Assembly (NCBI GenBank): GCA_002696735.1 | Contig: NZSL01000008.1 | Coordinates: 186,001-250,000, forward strand | Length of the DNA stretch: 64,000 bases | Origin: Methylophaga sp. | GTDB lineage: Bacteria > Pseudomonadota > Gammaproteobacteria > Nitrosococcales > Methylophagaceae | Direction of reading: 5' to 3' | In this document: in pieces, positions 8,746 to 17,077 of the stretch | Position numbering within the stretch: the first letter of the stretch is position 1 | Layout: each line of letters starts with the position of its first letter | Made by a program: the position numbers and the translations under genes | The notes under the pieces: model-generated | The model's database searches: none | What the model was told of the DNA's origin: nothing | What the model saw: only the letters and a program-made list of their open reading frames with translations

Positions 8746-9288
8746 TTACCAACGCATCATGCGTCTGATAATGCCGTCATTTCGGTACGAATGGTAAATC
8801 GCCCCACTGACATGCACAGCAACTAATGCCAACAGAATCCATGCTGAGTAAGTGTGTAACTCACCCCAGAATTCATTCATATCTTCGTTGGCTTCAGCAA
8901 TGCGTGGCAAGGTAAATGACCACCACACTACGGTATCCCACTTGGTATGCGCCGAAGAGAGATAACCACTGATACAGACAAAAAAGATCAGACCGTAAAT
9001 GGCAATGTGCGCCAGAATCGCTGATTTATGCATCCACGGCGTCATATCCTGTGCCGACGGTGGAGCCGGTGGATATTTAAATCGCATGTAAAGCATCACA
9101 ATCAGCAGTACCACCAGCGTCAAGCCGATGTTTTTGTGCAATTGAAACGGGAAAGCCCGGAATTGAAGCTCCTCAGACGGTAAAGGTAGCCCCATCATCC
9201 ACCAGCTGGAAATGAAGAGAAAAAAGATGGATACGGCCAGCAACCAGTGAAGGACGACGACCGCTCTGTTAAAACCTTGTCTTTGCAT
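8746..9288 (-). CDS. Cytochrome b561
   Basis: This 180-residue four-helix di-heme inner membrane cytochrome probably passes electrons from quinol or to periplasmic acceptors. It has the expected histidines in VLHWLLA, QLHKNIG and the C-terminal VAVHVSGAIYHSYRN, with helices at about 10-32, 50-70, 92-112 and 140-162. The ATG at 9288 has GGAAG seven bases upstream and is preferred over a TTG four codons earlier. The membrane protein gene ending at 9318 lies 29 bases upstream, suggesting an operon. Confidence 0.88.
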   Translation of the reverse strand: MQRQGFNRAVVVLHWLLAVSIFFLFISSWWMMGLPLPSEELQFRAFPFQLHKNIGLTLVVLLIVMLYMRFKYPPAPPSAQDMTPWMHKSAILAHIAIYGLIFFVCISGYLSSAHTKWDTVVWWSFTLPRIAEANEDMNEFWGELHTYSAWILLALVAVHVSGAIYHSYRNDGIIRRMMRW

Positions 9289-9317
9289 AATGTCTTCCAA
9301 TTAATTATTTGTGAGAA

Positions 9318-9878
9318 TCAGGCAATTCGTGCCGCTTCGGTATGTCGACCAGCAAGAGCTCCGACCAGTAACATCAAATGCAGAATGAACCACAGCAGGA
9401 TGCTCCAAAGATACATGCCTCGCAAAATAGGTCCCGCGTTCACCACAGTTGCAAACTGCAGCAGATCAACTATTGCCAGTCCTGCAAATACCACCACTGC
9501 TGCCATGGAAGACCATGAGGTATAGTTCACTAAAGCGCCACCGATAATCACTGATGCAAACGCAAGTAAGGTACCGATTAATGCCAGAGTCATCATCGTG
9601 CCCGGGAATCCCTCTGGGGTCGCCTGTGCAACACCTTGAACGTAATCAACAAGGAATTCACACTGCTCCAGCGTGATACCTTCTTCATCAAGTTCGCCTA
9701 AAGGACAATCAGCCGCAGGCATTTCGCCCGATGCCGGCATATTTGAAGTCAATACAGATTGTTTCATCAGCTCTGTGCCATGCATTGCTGTCAGAAAGAC
9801 ACCAAGCATGATCGCCACTACGCCAAGAATACTGGCCCAGTTAGGCGTCGAGCTATTATTTAGATCGTTAGATACCAT
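9318..9878 (-). CDS. Membrane protein of unknown function, partner of cytochrome b561
   Basis: This protein of about 186 residues has four hydrophobic helices (near residues 17-37, 98-120, 128-147 and 158-178). Between helices 1 and 2 lies a long polar loop of some 60 residues holding two cysteines (ADCPLGELDEEG, EQCEFLVDYV) that could pair or bind a ligand in the periplasm. I do not recognise the family. The ATG at 9878 is chosen over a GTG two codons earlier. The close downstream cytochrome b561 gene suggests a redox-related membrane role, which is inference. Confidence 0.6.
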   Translation of the reverse strand: MVSNDLNNSSTPNWASILGVVAIMLGVFLTAMHGTELMKQSVLTSNMPASGEMPAADCPLGELDEEGITLEQCEFLVDYVQGVAQATPEGFPGTMMTLALIGTLLAFASVIIGGALVNYTSWSSMAAVVVFAGLAIVDLLQFATVVNAGPILRGMYLWSILLWFILHLMLLVGALAGRHTEAARIA

Positions 9879-10236
9879 AAGCACCTGCCCTCAATTATTA
9901 TTAATTATTTCGAACAGAAAACAGTACCGTCTGGTGGACGTCTACTACTCTCTCCATTTATATAACCCTTTGCTATTTCGCTGCTTAGGGTCTGCAAACG
10001 TTTGGCTAACATACACACAGCACTCACTCACGCTGGTTTAGTCTTATTATTTGAGGCTGCTGCCAAACGAATAAAACCTGTGACATTTAAGGTTTTTATA
10101 AGTTCGTGTCACAGGAACCATTCCTCTAAATAAGCATACCTGCTATTGAATGTTACTGCTAACCAAGACAAATTACTGTCGTTAAAATAAGGGTGTATCC
10201 TTTACCTACCGTTTCATTTACTGAACCAACTGAACC
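9879..10236. other. Intergenic region between divergent units
   Basis: No convincing gene or RNA was seen. It must hold the promoters of the leftward cytochrome b561 unit and the rightward pxpABC operon, and it contains the inverted repeat at 10077-10115. Confidence 0.5.
10077..10115. promoter_or_regulatory. Inverted repeat upstream of pxpA, candidate operator
   Basis: CCTGTGACA at 10077-10085 is perfectly repeated in inverse as TGTCACAGG at 10107-10115, with a 21-base AT-rich spacer. The half-site spacing is near two helical turns plus, compatible with a dimeric or looped regulator. It sits about 120 bases before pxpA. There is no T run directly after it, so a terminator is unlikely. The bound factor is unknown. 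Confidence 0.35.
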
Positions 10237-11010
10237 ATGAACCAACGCCAACTCCCAATCAAAAAACTGCTATTGAACTGTGATATGGGCGAGAGTCTCG
10301 GGCCGTGGTCTATGGGGATGGATGAACAGATTATGCCCTTGGTGGATATGGCCAATATCGCCTGTGGTTTTCATGCTTCTGATCCAGTCACCATGACCCG
10401 AACTGTCCTGTTGGCGAAACAAGCCAAAACACAAATTGGCGCCCATCCAAGTTATCCCGATTTGATTGGCTTTGGCCGTCGCAGCATGCAATGCACACCA
10501 CTGGAAATTATTTCCATGGTGCAATATCAGATTGGCGCTTTGGATGGCATCTGCCGGGCACATGATTCTCGTGTTGAATATGTCAAACCACATGGCGCGC
10601 TCTACAACGATATGATGCGAGATCCCGATATTCTGCGTGCAGTACTTGAGGCCATTACCTCTTACGATAGCAACTTGCCCTTGATGGTGCTGGCCTCCAC
10701 TGATAATCGTAAAACTGAATCGATTGCTGCAGAGTTTGGTATCAAATTACTATTCGAAGCCTATGCTGATCGTGCCTATGAGAATAACGGCCAACTGCGC
10801 CCCCGCACTCAGGAAGGCGCTGTTTATCATTCAGAACAGCAAATCCTTGAACAGGCGTTATTGCTGGCCACCGAAGGTAGCGTCATCAGCCGAAATGGTC
10901 AGCGATTAAAGCTTGATGCCGACACATTATGTGTACATGGTGATAACGCTGAATCGGTTAAGGCTGTTCGACATATCCGCAACTCCTTCAACAAACTATA
11001 TCGCTGCTGA
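10237..11010 (+). CDS. pxpA: 5-oxoprolinase subunit A (LamB/YcsF family)
   Basis: PxpA with PxpBC hydrolyses 5-oxo-L-proline (pyroglutamate) to glutamate at the expense of ATP. The 257-residue protein starts close to LNCDMGES and shows the expected NIACGFHASDP, GAHPSYPD and KPHGALYN motifs, plus FADRAY-like EAYADRAYENNGQLRPR and VHGDN near the end. Length matches the family. Its TGA overlaps the next ATG (TGATG), starting a tightly packed pxpABC operon that probably salvages 5-oxoproline. Confidence 0.95.
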   Translation: MNQRQLPIKKLLLNCDMGESLGPWSMGMDEQIMPLVDMANIACGFHASDPVTMTRTVLLAKQAKTQIGAHPSYPDLIGFGRRSMQCTPLEIISMVQYQIGALDGICRAHDSRVEYVKPHGALYNDMMRDPDILRAVLEAITSYDSNLPLMVLASTDNRKTESIAAEFGIKLLFEAYADRAYENNGQLRPRTQEGAVYHSEQQILEQALLLATEGSVISRNGQRLKLDADTLCVHGDNAESVKAVRHIRNSFNKLYRC

Positions 11011-11702
11011 TGAAACTCGAGTTTCATATTGAACATGCTGGACCGGATGCCGTGTTAATCCGGTTTGGTGATCAGATAAATACGGATCTGGTCCCCATCA
11101 TTCGTGCCGCCACCAAACGCCTGCAAAAAGAATTTCAGGAAGAAATTCGTGGACTTGTACCAAGCTATACCACCCTGATGCTTTGTTATGATCCCCGCAA
11201 GAATGACTTCCCCAGTATTCAGGATAAAATTCAGCAGCATCTCGCCAACTTGAATATCAGCCCGACCGAAATGGGTAATCTGGTTGAGATTCCGGTGTGG
11301 TATCACCCCGAGGTGGGGCCTGATTTACAACATGTTGCCGAGTATCATCAAATCAGCATTGATGACGTTATTCAACGGCATAGTGAAACCATTTATCAAA
11401 TCTTTGCCATTGGCTTTGCACCTGGCTTTGCTTATATGGGCAATGTATCCGACCAACTCGCCACACCAAGACTGACAACACCACGGCCTCATGTTGCAGC
11501 TGGTTCAGTTGCCATTGCCGATCAACAAACAGCGGTTTATCCGATCAGTACACCTGGTGGCTGGAATATTCTGGGACGTACGACGATGAAAATGTTTGAT
11601 CGTCACAGCCCGAAATTATGCCCGGTGCGTCCCGGTGACAGAGTGAAATTTGTCTCGGTCAGCAAAGCCGAATTTCTGTTGGCAGGAGGCCAGCTCGAAT
11701 GA
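11010..11702 (+). CDS. pxpB: 5-oxoprolinase subunit B (KipI family)
   Basis: This 230-residue PxpB/KipI homologue has the C-terminal carboxyltransferase subdomain signature: GFAPGFAYMGNV, then PRLTTPRPHVAAGSVAIADQ, TAVYPISTPGGWNILGRT and PVRPGDRVKF. It forms the PxpBC heteromer that activates the oxoproline carbonyl. It overlaps both neighbours by one to four bases. The Bacillus homologue KipI inhibits a sporulation kinase, but in this context the 5-oxoprolinase role is much the likelier. Confidence 0.95.
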   Translation: MKLEFHIEHAGPDAVLIRFGDQINTDLVPIIRAATKRLQKEFQEEIRGLVPSYTTLMLCYDPRKNDFPSIQDKIQQHLANLNISPTEMGNLVEIPVWYHPEVGPDLQHVAEYHQISIDDVIQRHSETIYQIFAIGFAPGFAYMGNVSDQLATPRLTTPRPHVAAGSVAIADQQTAVYPISTPGGWNILGRTTMKMFDRHSPKLCPVRPGDRVKFVSVSKAEFLLAGGQLE

Positions 11703-12628
11703 CGCAGCCAGGTTTAAAAGTGCTCAAACCCGGCATTTTAACGCTGGTACAGGATTTGGGACGCTTTGCCTATCAACATATCGGACTCTCCCCCGGCGGT
11801 GCTGCCGATGAACATGCTTTTTTATGGGCAAACCGCTTACTTAATAACCGGTCTAACAGTCCTGCGTTGGAGATATGTTTTGGTGGTTTACAACTTGAAG
11901 TATTAGCTAATACCACTATTGCCATAACCGGCGCCGAAATGAACGCCACTCTCAATAACCAACCCATTGATAACTGGCAGACGCATACCCTCATGGTGGG
12001 AGATAAACTGAGTTTTGCCCATGCCTCTTCAGGAATACGCAGCTACCTGGCAATACAGGATGGTTTTGAATTGCAGCCCAGCTTTGGCTCTGTCGCGACG
12101 GTCATGCGAGAAAAAATCGGCGGCATTGACGGTTACGGCAATCCGTTAAAAGCCGATGACTTTTTGCCATGCAGTCAACACAAACCAAAACTGACAACAC
12201 ATGTACCACCCTTATTTATCCCTGATTACCAGCGCTCTTTAATTCTCAGCGTCATTCCTAACGAACAAACTGATCAATTTGACGAAGCCGAACTGGAAAA
12301 GCTTTATCACTGGACCTATCGGATTTCGACGCAAAGCGATCGCATGGGGATAAGGCTGGAAGGCGAACCGATAATGCCTAATGTGCAGGGCATTATTTCC
12401 GAAGGCATCCCCTACGGCACCATTCAACTGCCCCCTGATGGTCAGCCAATCATCTTGCTGAAAGATCGTCAGACCATGGGCGGCTATCCCAAAGTTGGCA
12501 CCTTGTTTGTACTTGATGCCTTTTTACTGGCCCAGCAACAAGCCCATACCGAAGTGAGATTTACCCAGATTTCGCTGGAAGAAGCTCAGGAAAAACTGCG
12601 TTATTTCTATCGGTTTTTTGGTGTGTAA
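11699..12628 (+). CDS. pxpC: 5-oxoprolinase subunit C (KipA / biotin-dependent carboxyltransferase-like)
   Basis: This 309-residue PxpC shows the canonical LVQDLGRFAYQHIGLSPGGA opening, DEHAFLWANRLLNN, the SDRMGIRLEG motif, and IISEGIPYGTIQLPPDGQPI followed by LKDRQTMGGYPK. It completes the pxpABC enzyme. The ATG overlaps the pxpB stop by four bases. It converges with the phosphoribulokinase gene with only about 85 bases between them and no strong terminator visible. Confidence 0.95.
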   Translation: MTQPGLKVLKPGILTLVQDLGRFAYQHIGLSPGGAADEHAFLWANRLLNNRSNSPALEICFGGLQLEVLANTTIAITGAEMNATLNNQPIDNWQTHTLMVGDKLSFAHASSGIRSYLAIQDGFELQPSFGSVATVMREKIGGIDGYGNPLKADDFLPCSQHKPKLTTHVPPLFIPDYQRSLILSVIPNEQTDQFDEAELEKLYHWTYRISTQSDRMGIRLEGEPIMPNVQGIISEGIPYGTIQLPPDGQPIILLKDRQTMGGYPKVGTLFVLDAFLLAQQQAHTEVRFTQISLEEAQEKLRYFYRFFGV

Positions 12629-12713
12629 GTATCCAGTCGATAAAAATTCATATCGTTTCATAATCAGAACATTCCCATCTGAAACGTTCTCTCAATCGAC
12701 CGTTACAGCATCT

Positions 12714-13583
12714 TTAACCTCGCTTGCGTTTCTCCATTATCCTTTCGACGAACGGTGTCAGAATGATTTCCATCGCCAGGCCCATCTTGACGCCAGGCAC
12801 CACGATATTGTTGGGACGTGACATGAACGAGTCTTTCAGCATCGACAGGTAATAGGGAAAATCCGCCACTTGCGGGTTCTTGAAACGGATCACACACAGG
12901 CTTTCATCCGCGGTCGGTATTTCACGCATCACAAAAGGGTTGGACGTATCAATGAGAGGCACCCGCTGGAAGTTGATATGGGTGCGGGAAAATTGTGGTG
13001 TTATATGGTGAATATAATCTGGCATCCGTTTGAGGATGACGTCTACTACGGCATCTTGTGAATAGCCACGGTTGGCACAGTCACGTTTGATTTTCTGAAT
13101 CCATTCGATATTGATAACCGGCACCACACCAATCAACAGATCGGCATACTGGGCAATATTGACTTCATCAGTCACCACACCGCCATGCAACCCCTCATAG
13201 AACAGTAAATCACTGTCATTATCGATTTCTTTCCACTTGGTAAAAGTGCCGGGAGGTTGGTTATATCTGGTGGCTTCACACTGATCATGAATGTAGTGAC
13301 GCTTTTCGCCACGACCAGTTTCAGAGTAGGTTTGGAATAGTTTTTCCAATTTATCCAGACAGTTTGCTTCCGGCCCGAAGTGGGTCAGCGAGCGGCCTTC
13401 TGCTTCAGCATTGATGACTTCAGCACGCATTTCTTCACGGGTATATTTGTGAAAGCTATCGCCTTCAATAACGACGGGTTTGATATTTGCCCGGCGAAAA
13501 ATATCTTCAAAAGCATGTTTTACGGTTGAAGTACCGGCTCCTGACGAACCGGTAACGGCAATAATCGGATGGGAAATCGACAT
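12714..13583 (-). CDS. prkB: Phosphoribulokinase, class I
   Basis: This enzyme makes ribulose-1,5-bisphosphate from ribulose-5-phosphate and ATP. The 289-residue length and motifs fit the proteobacterial class I enzyme: Walker A GSSGAGTS at residues 12-19, EGDSFH, the Walker B-like LFYEGLHGG, and the IQKIKRDCANRGYS segment. The start follows AAGGAG with good spacing. PrkB homologues also occur in gammaproteobacteria without Rubisco, and no Rubisco gene is in this window, so Calvin-cycle function cannot be assumed. A truncated fructose-bisphosphatase-like gene lies 48 bases upstream on the same strand. Confidence 0.93.
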   Translation of the reverse strand: MSISHPIIAVTGSSGAGTSTVKHAFEDIFRRANIKPVVIEGDSFHKYTREEMRAEVINAEAEGRSLTHFGPEANCLDKLEKLFQTYSETGRGEKRHYIHDQCEATRYNQPPGTFTKWKEIDNDSDLLFYEGLHGGVVTDEVNIAQYADLLIGVVPVINIEWIQKIKRDCANRGYSQDAVVDVILKRMPDYIHHITPQFSRTHINFQRVPLIDTSNPFVMREIPTADESLCVIRFKNPQVADFPYYLSMLKDSFMSRPNNIVVPGVKMGLAMEIILTPFVERIMEKRKRG

Positions 13584-13631
13584 TTAAGCCTTCTCCTTGG
13601 TGGTGAACATTGGGAAACGAATTTGTATTTG

Positions 13632-13862
13632 TTACGAATACAATTTCCGGGCTAGGTAGCCGGTCCACGAGAAGGCATCGACCAGGATATCATTGGTAAT
13701 GATATCGGGCTGATGTTGGGGTTTACCCTTTACATTGGTTGAGTTCGAGGCGTCCAACATGCCAGTAATGACGCCTCGACCAACCGTAAAAGCAATGTGT
13801 TTACATGCTGTTGCCAGATCTAGTAATGCCAAAATATTCATCCTTTCGATTTGCAATTCCAT
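13632..13862 (-). CDS. Class I fructose-1,6-bisphosphatase N-terminal fragment
   Basis: This 76-residue ORF aligns by eye with roughly the first quarter of class I FBPases. DLATACKHIAFTVGRGVITG matches the N-terminal helix that contributes to AMP binding, and LDASNSTNVKGKPQHQPD matches the conserved GxxGxxNVQGEVQxKLD block. IITNDILVDAFSWTGYLA follows, and the reading stops just before the metal-binding SEE motif. Full-length enzymes are about 330 residues, so the catalytic part is missing. Nothing resembling it remains in the 48 bases before prkB. It is either a deletion remnant of an fbp-prk operon or a retained stand-alone N-terminal domain. The ribosome site is weak. Confidence 0.6.
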   Translation of the reverse strand: MELQIERMNILALLDLATACKHIAFTVGRGVITGMLDASNSTNVKGKPQHQPDIITNDILVDAFSWTGYLARKLYS

Positions 13863-14241
13863 AGGCGGAAAAGCGTGTCACTGATGACCAGTCATTTCTG
13901 GTTTTTTTAATCTAGACCAGAGAGGCAATAAATAAAAGGCATAAATATTTATGTTCGGTATAAATAAAATTTATGACTTAAGTCTTAACGACCATTTCAT
14001 AACGGCACAGGATGGAGTGATCAGCTAGGTAGACAGTTTGGGTTGGATGGCTTTTTTATTAGATTAACTAAAGTGAGATTTAATAATATTCAGTGAGATG
14101 GAGCTGAGGAAAAAAAGCGATATCTCTATTGGTTTTTTGGAATGAAGATTTCGTTTTATTTTGTTTTTGGCGTTATTGATAATCGTCATAATAGGATTCA
14201 TGAGGGAGCTGGAATGTGTACCTCGTGACTTGATTCAAGCC
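13863..14241. other. AT-rich intergenic region
   Basis: About 380 AT-rich bases lie upstream of the FBPase fragment. No ORF, RNA or repeat was recognised. It presumably carries the promoter for the FBPase fragment and prkB. Confidence 0.4.
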
Positions 14242-14751
14242 CTAATATTCCCAGCTACGATAAAGCTCGTTTTTATCCTTCATATCTTCGTATAGCCAGA
14301 CCATTCGGTCCAGGTACCAGCTCTTGCCAAGATAAGCCAATGCAACACCTAATACAGCGCCCCATACTGAGAAATAAACAGTCGCCCAGACCGATACCAG
14401 TACGCCTATCAACGAAATTCCATTAAGAATGCCGTGTAGCGGAGTGTTATGGCTATCCGGTATTGGAACAATATCCCGGTTCAAAAAAACACGCTCGCCC
14501 AGAACAGCCTTCGATGCCCAGTTTTTGGTAGATTTCGGTTTTTTGAAAAGAATTGGATTGAAAAATAACCAGAGAAGCGATGACAGCCCTGGCACCAAAC
14601 ACCACCAGCCTATCCACTCTCTACTCCAGAACGCGAGAACGATAACAGGAAGCACAGAGTATCGGGTCCAAACACTAATGGGGTTTGCGTGCCTCATCCA
14701 GTTGTCATCATCAAGCTTAAAAAGCCCAGCAATCTTCCGTTCTAAAGTCAT
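14242..14751 (-). CDS. Membrane protein resembling DUF6653 family
   Basis: This 169-residue protein opens with a short polar N-terminus (MTLERKIAGLFKLDDDNWMR) and HANPISVWTR. Paired hydrophobic segments follow (near 32-48 and 52-66), then a cytosolic-looking NWASKAVLGERVFLNRD block and two more helices (about 108-140). That arrangement matches what I recall of DUF6653, a family without known function. The end, YLDRMVWLYEDMKD, is typical of the same proteins. It is 86 bases upstream of, and codirectional with, the antibiotic-monooxygenase-like gene. Confidence 0.6.
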   Translation of the reverse strand: MTLERKIAGLFKLDDDNWMRHANPISVWTRYSVLPVIVLAFWSREWIGWWCLVPGLSSLLWLFFNPILFKKPKSTKNWASKAVLGERVFLNRDIVPIPDSHNTPLHGILNGISLIGVLVSVWATVYFSVWGAVLGVALAYLGKSWYLDRMVWLYEDMKDKNELYRSWEY

Positions 14752-14837
14752 TTCATAGTACCGATGGGGTAATCATCTGGTTCGAGTAAAATAGCCAGCA
14801 TTTGAAGCCTCTTGATCTCAAGATCCTTTTTCTAAAC

Positions 14838-15413
14838 CTAACAACCTCGAAACAGCCATGCGTGAATTAATTTGGTGTAGCGCGGCATTACCACATAAAC
14901 CATTAGCAAAACCGCAATACCGGTAATGATCAATGTGTCGAGATAATGATTATCAGGCAGTCCCAACCTGTGAATGGGTGGCAACAAAAATGGCAACATC
15001 AGTACCAGCGGATAGATAGCTGACCAGGTGACCAAAGCCTGTTTCCAACGAATAGGAATTTTGGTATTTGCCTGCTCCGGGGTAAACCAGAAATCCAGCC
15101 CGCTGTTAATATAAAAATCATCGCCTTTCACCAGTAATGGTGAAACTTGGGCTATCAGCTCACTGCGTTTGGCCGATTCCATCCAGCCCCGTAAATGTGA
15201 TTGGTTATCAAAGCGAATAATAATCGTATACGTTTCAGTCAATCCTGCGATAGGCCGAATCACGTTCAGATCCAGATGCCCCGGCGAGCTTTTACAATGT
15301 GGAGCAATTTCATTTAACCATGCTTCGTATTCGGGATGTTTATCCTTGGCAACCTGATGGGTAATAACTGCCGTCGCACCATTGGTTAACGGATCCACAC
15401 GATTTTGTTGCAT
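14838..15413 (-). CDS. Antibiotic biosynthesis monooxygenase (ABM) domain protein with C-terminal membrane helices
   Basis: Residues about 10-100 form an ABM-type ferredoxin-like domain (AVITHQVAKDKHPEYEAWLN, CKSSPGHLDLNVIRP, TYTIIIRFDNQSHLRGWMES). Two transmembrane helices follow (near 125-145 and 160-182). ABM domains with such a tail form a known membrane-anchored group of unknown substrate, often linked to quinone or small-molecule oxidation. The ATG at 15413 has AGGA eight bases upstream, so the 12-residue upstream extension is not used. Confidence 0.8.
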   Translation of the reverse strand: MQQNRVDPLTNGATAVITHQVAKDKHPEYEAWLNEIAPHCKSSPGHLDLNVIRPIAGLTETYTIIIRFDNQSHLRGWMESAKRSELIAQVSPLLVKGDDFYINSGLDFWFTPEQANTKIPIRWKQALVTWSAIYPLVLMLPFLLPPIHRLGLPDNHYLDTLIITGIAVLLMVYVVMPRYTKLIHAWLFRGC

Positions 15414-15723
15414 AAGATTTTTCCTAAAATACCAAGTTGTCGGATACATGTTTCATAAACAAAATATCAAGTCATACGTTTATTTTAAAACTTTATTGCA
15501 GTTGAAGCTTATAGAGACAAGGTACGAAAACCTTATATAGATAGTATTCAAAAGCCTCCGTGGGTAACTATTAGGCTTGTTTGTTTGATAACAAATACCA
15601 AGCCAGTAAGCTCATTTTTGTTTAGATGCCAATACGTTAATGAATAAGGTATAGTCATTTTCACTGATTATTTTATGGTTTTACTATCATGGTCATTCTC
15701 ATATCTTTGCTGATGCATTAAAA
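15414..15723. other. Intergenic region between divergent genes
   Basis: About 310 AT-rich bases lie between the ABM protein gene and the first AraC regulator. No gene, RNA or strong repeat was recognised. Confidence 0.4.
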
Positions 15724-16695
15724 ATGACGTCAACACACCACACCGTCTATCGTGATCAGCCTTTGTTCGATGCTTATGAACAGCAGATGGCACAAGACTG
15801 GTTGCCCATTGAGATAATGCAATTATCCGCAGGGAATTTTCGTGGGCATTATCGTGAAGTGGGTAATGATGATGTCAGAGTTGTGTTTGAACAACAAAAT
15901 CAGGTCATACACAAACGTGCCATTATTGAGCGGGACTTCTGTACGGTTTCTTTTGCACGCATTGCAAATCAGGTACGGGTCTCTGAGTACGATGCTTTCG
16001 ATAATTCATTATTTTTTCTGCCTTCAAATGTCGAAGTCGATATTCAGGCAGCGAGCGGTGTTGAAACGGTCTATTTTAGATTCGAACAGTCTAAATTAAT
16101 TGAAGCAGCAAGAGTCATTAACCCAAAATATTGGGAAATGCCGACAGACCGTATTTTGGTATTTGATGGTATTAACCGGGAACCCCTAGAGGATTTTACC
16201 GATTATTTATATCAGCTTTCGGCACTGAGTTCGGATGATAATCTGCATGAGCAGCAGAAAGATATTAATTTATCAGTAATGGAATATGTCTTGCTCTCTC
16301 TCGATTCATCTTTAGTGTTTGATGAACAATCATCTGATGTACTGTCTCGCCGTCGGGCGGCAAAATCAGTAAGGCAGGCAATAGACTATATGCACGCCAA
16401 CCTGGAGAGACAGATTTGTCCATCCATTATCGATATTTGTAAAGATTTACATATCAGCCAGCGTAATCTGCAATATAACTTTAAAAAAACAATGGGAATC
16501 ACCCCCAATGCGTACTTGTATCGATTACGTTTAAACCGGGTTCGTGCACAACTTCTAAAACCAGCTGATATCGGTGTGACAGTCACGCAGTTAGCCAGTG
16601 ACTGGCATTTTTGGCATCTAGGTCGTTTTTCCAAGGATTATCTGCAATTATTTGGCGAGTTGCCTTCCACCACATTACATCGAGCCTTTAATTAA
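15724..16695 (+). CDS. AraC family transcriptional regulator (paralogue 1)
   Basis: This 323-residue regulator has an N-terminal sensor-like domain (DVRVVFEQQNQVIHKRA, SLFFLPSNVEVDIQ) and a C-terminal AraC DNA-binding domain from about residue 218. Its two helix-turn-helices are IVDICKDLHISQRNLQYNFKK-like and VTVTQLASDWHFWHLGRFS. The layout resembles EutR/QhpR-type AraC proteins. It is closely similar over its whole length to the regulator at 27016-27990. Like that gene, it lies directly upstream of a codirectional gene for a large repetitive exported protein. The conserved 19-bp element at 16902-16920 in between is a candidate target site. Confidence 0.88.
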   Translation: MTSTHHTVYRDQPLFDAYEQQMAQDWLPIEIMQLSAGNFRGHYREVGNDDVRVVFEQQNQVIHKRAIIERDFCTVSFARIANQVRVSEYDAFDNSLFFLPSNVEVDIQAASGVETVYFRFEQSKLIEAARVINPKYWEMPTDRILVFDGINREPLEDFTDYLYQLSALSSDDNLHEQQKDINLSVMEYVLLSLDSSLVFDEQSSDVLSRRRAAKSVRQAIDYMHANLERQICPSIIDICKDLHISQRNLQYNFKKTMGITPNAYLYRLRLNRVRAQLLKPADIGVTVTQLASDWHFWHLGRFSKDYLQLFGELPSTTLHRAFN

Positions 16696-17077
16696 AATCA
16701 TTACTTTTTAGCTGCGATTGATACGGCTTTATGTGGCCGATATCGAATATCAGACTTGTAATGTCATATAAGCAGGCAACGAAAAGTAAACATAATCTCC
16801 CCTTTAATCATTCAGGCTTAGGTTTATAAAAACCGACTGATTCTAATCCAAAAAAATTAATAAAGATTATCCGTGTTCTCGATAAATGATTAATTTATCT
16901 CTTTGCGAAAATCGGATAGTGCCATGTCATCCGTCTCTATATCATCATATTTCGGTTGGGTTGGACTATAGCCCATTTTATTATTGCCAAACTTGGTGTG
17001 AACTAAGGACGGAAAACTACAGACCTTGATGATGTTGTTAAGGTGGCTGAGTTGCATAGATTTAAGAGACTTTGAAC
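16696..17077. other. Regulatory intergenic region before the PEP-CTERM protein
   Basis: This 382-base AT-rich gap contains the 19-bp element shared with the autotransporter upstream region (16902-16920). It also has a small palindrome around ggtttataaaaacc near 16820. No coding potential was seen. Confidence 0.5.
16902..16920 (+). promoter_or_regulatory. Conserved 19-bp element, candidate AraC operator (copy 1)
   Basis: TTTGCGAAAATCGGATAGT differs by one base from TTTGCGGAAATCGGATAGT at 28010-28028. Each copy lies just after a paralogous AraC gene and before an exported surface protein gene. Here it is 157 bases upstream of the start codon. The length and the asymmetric GGATAGT end are compatible with an AraC-type binding site, but binding is inferred. 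Confidence 0.55.

Noticed and set aside
9673..10041. 122-residue plus-strand ORF running out of the membrane protein gene
   Set aside because: Antisense to the four-helix protein with Ser-rich shadow composition. No ribosome site.
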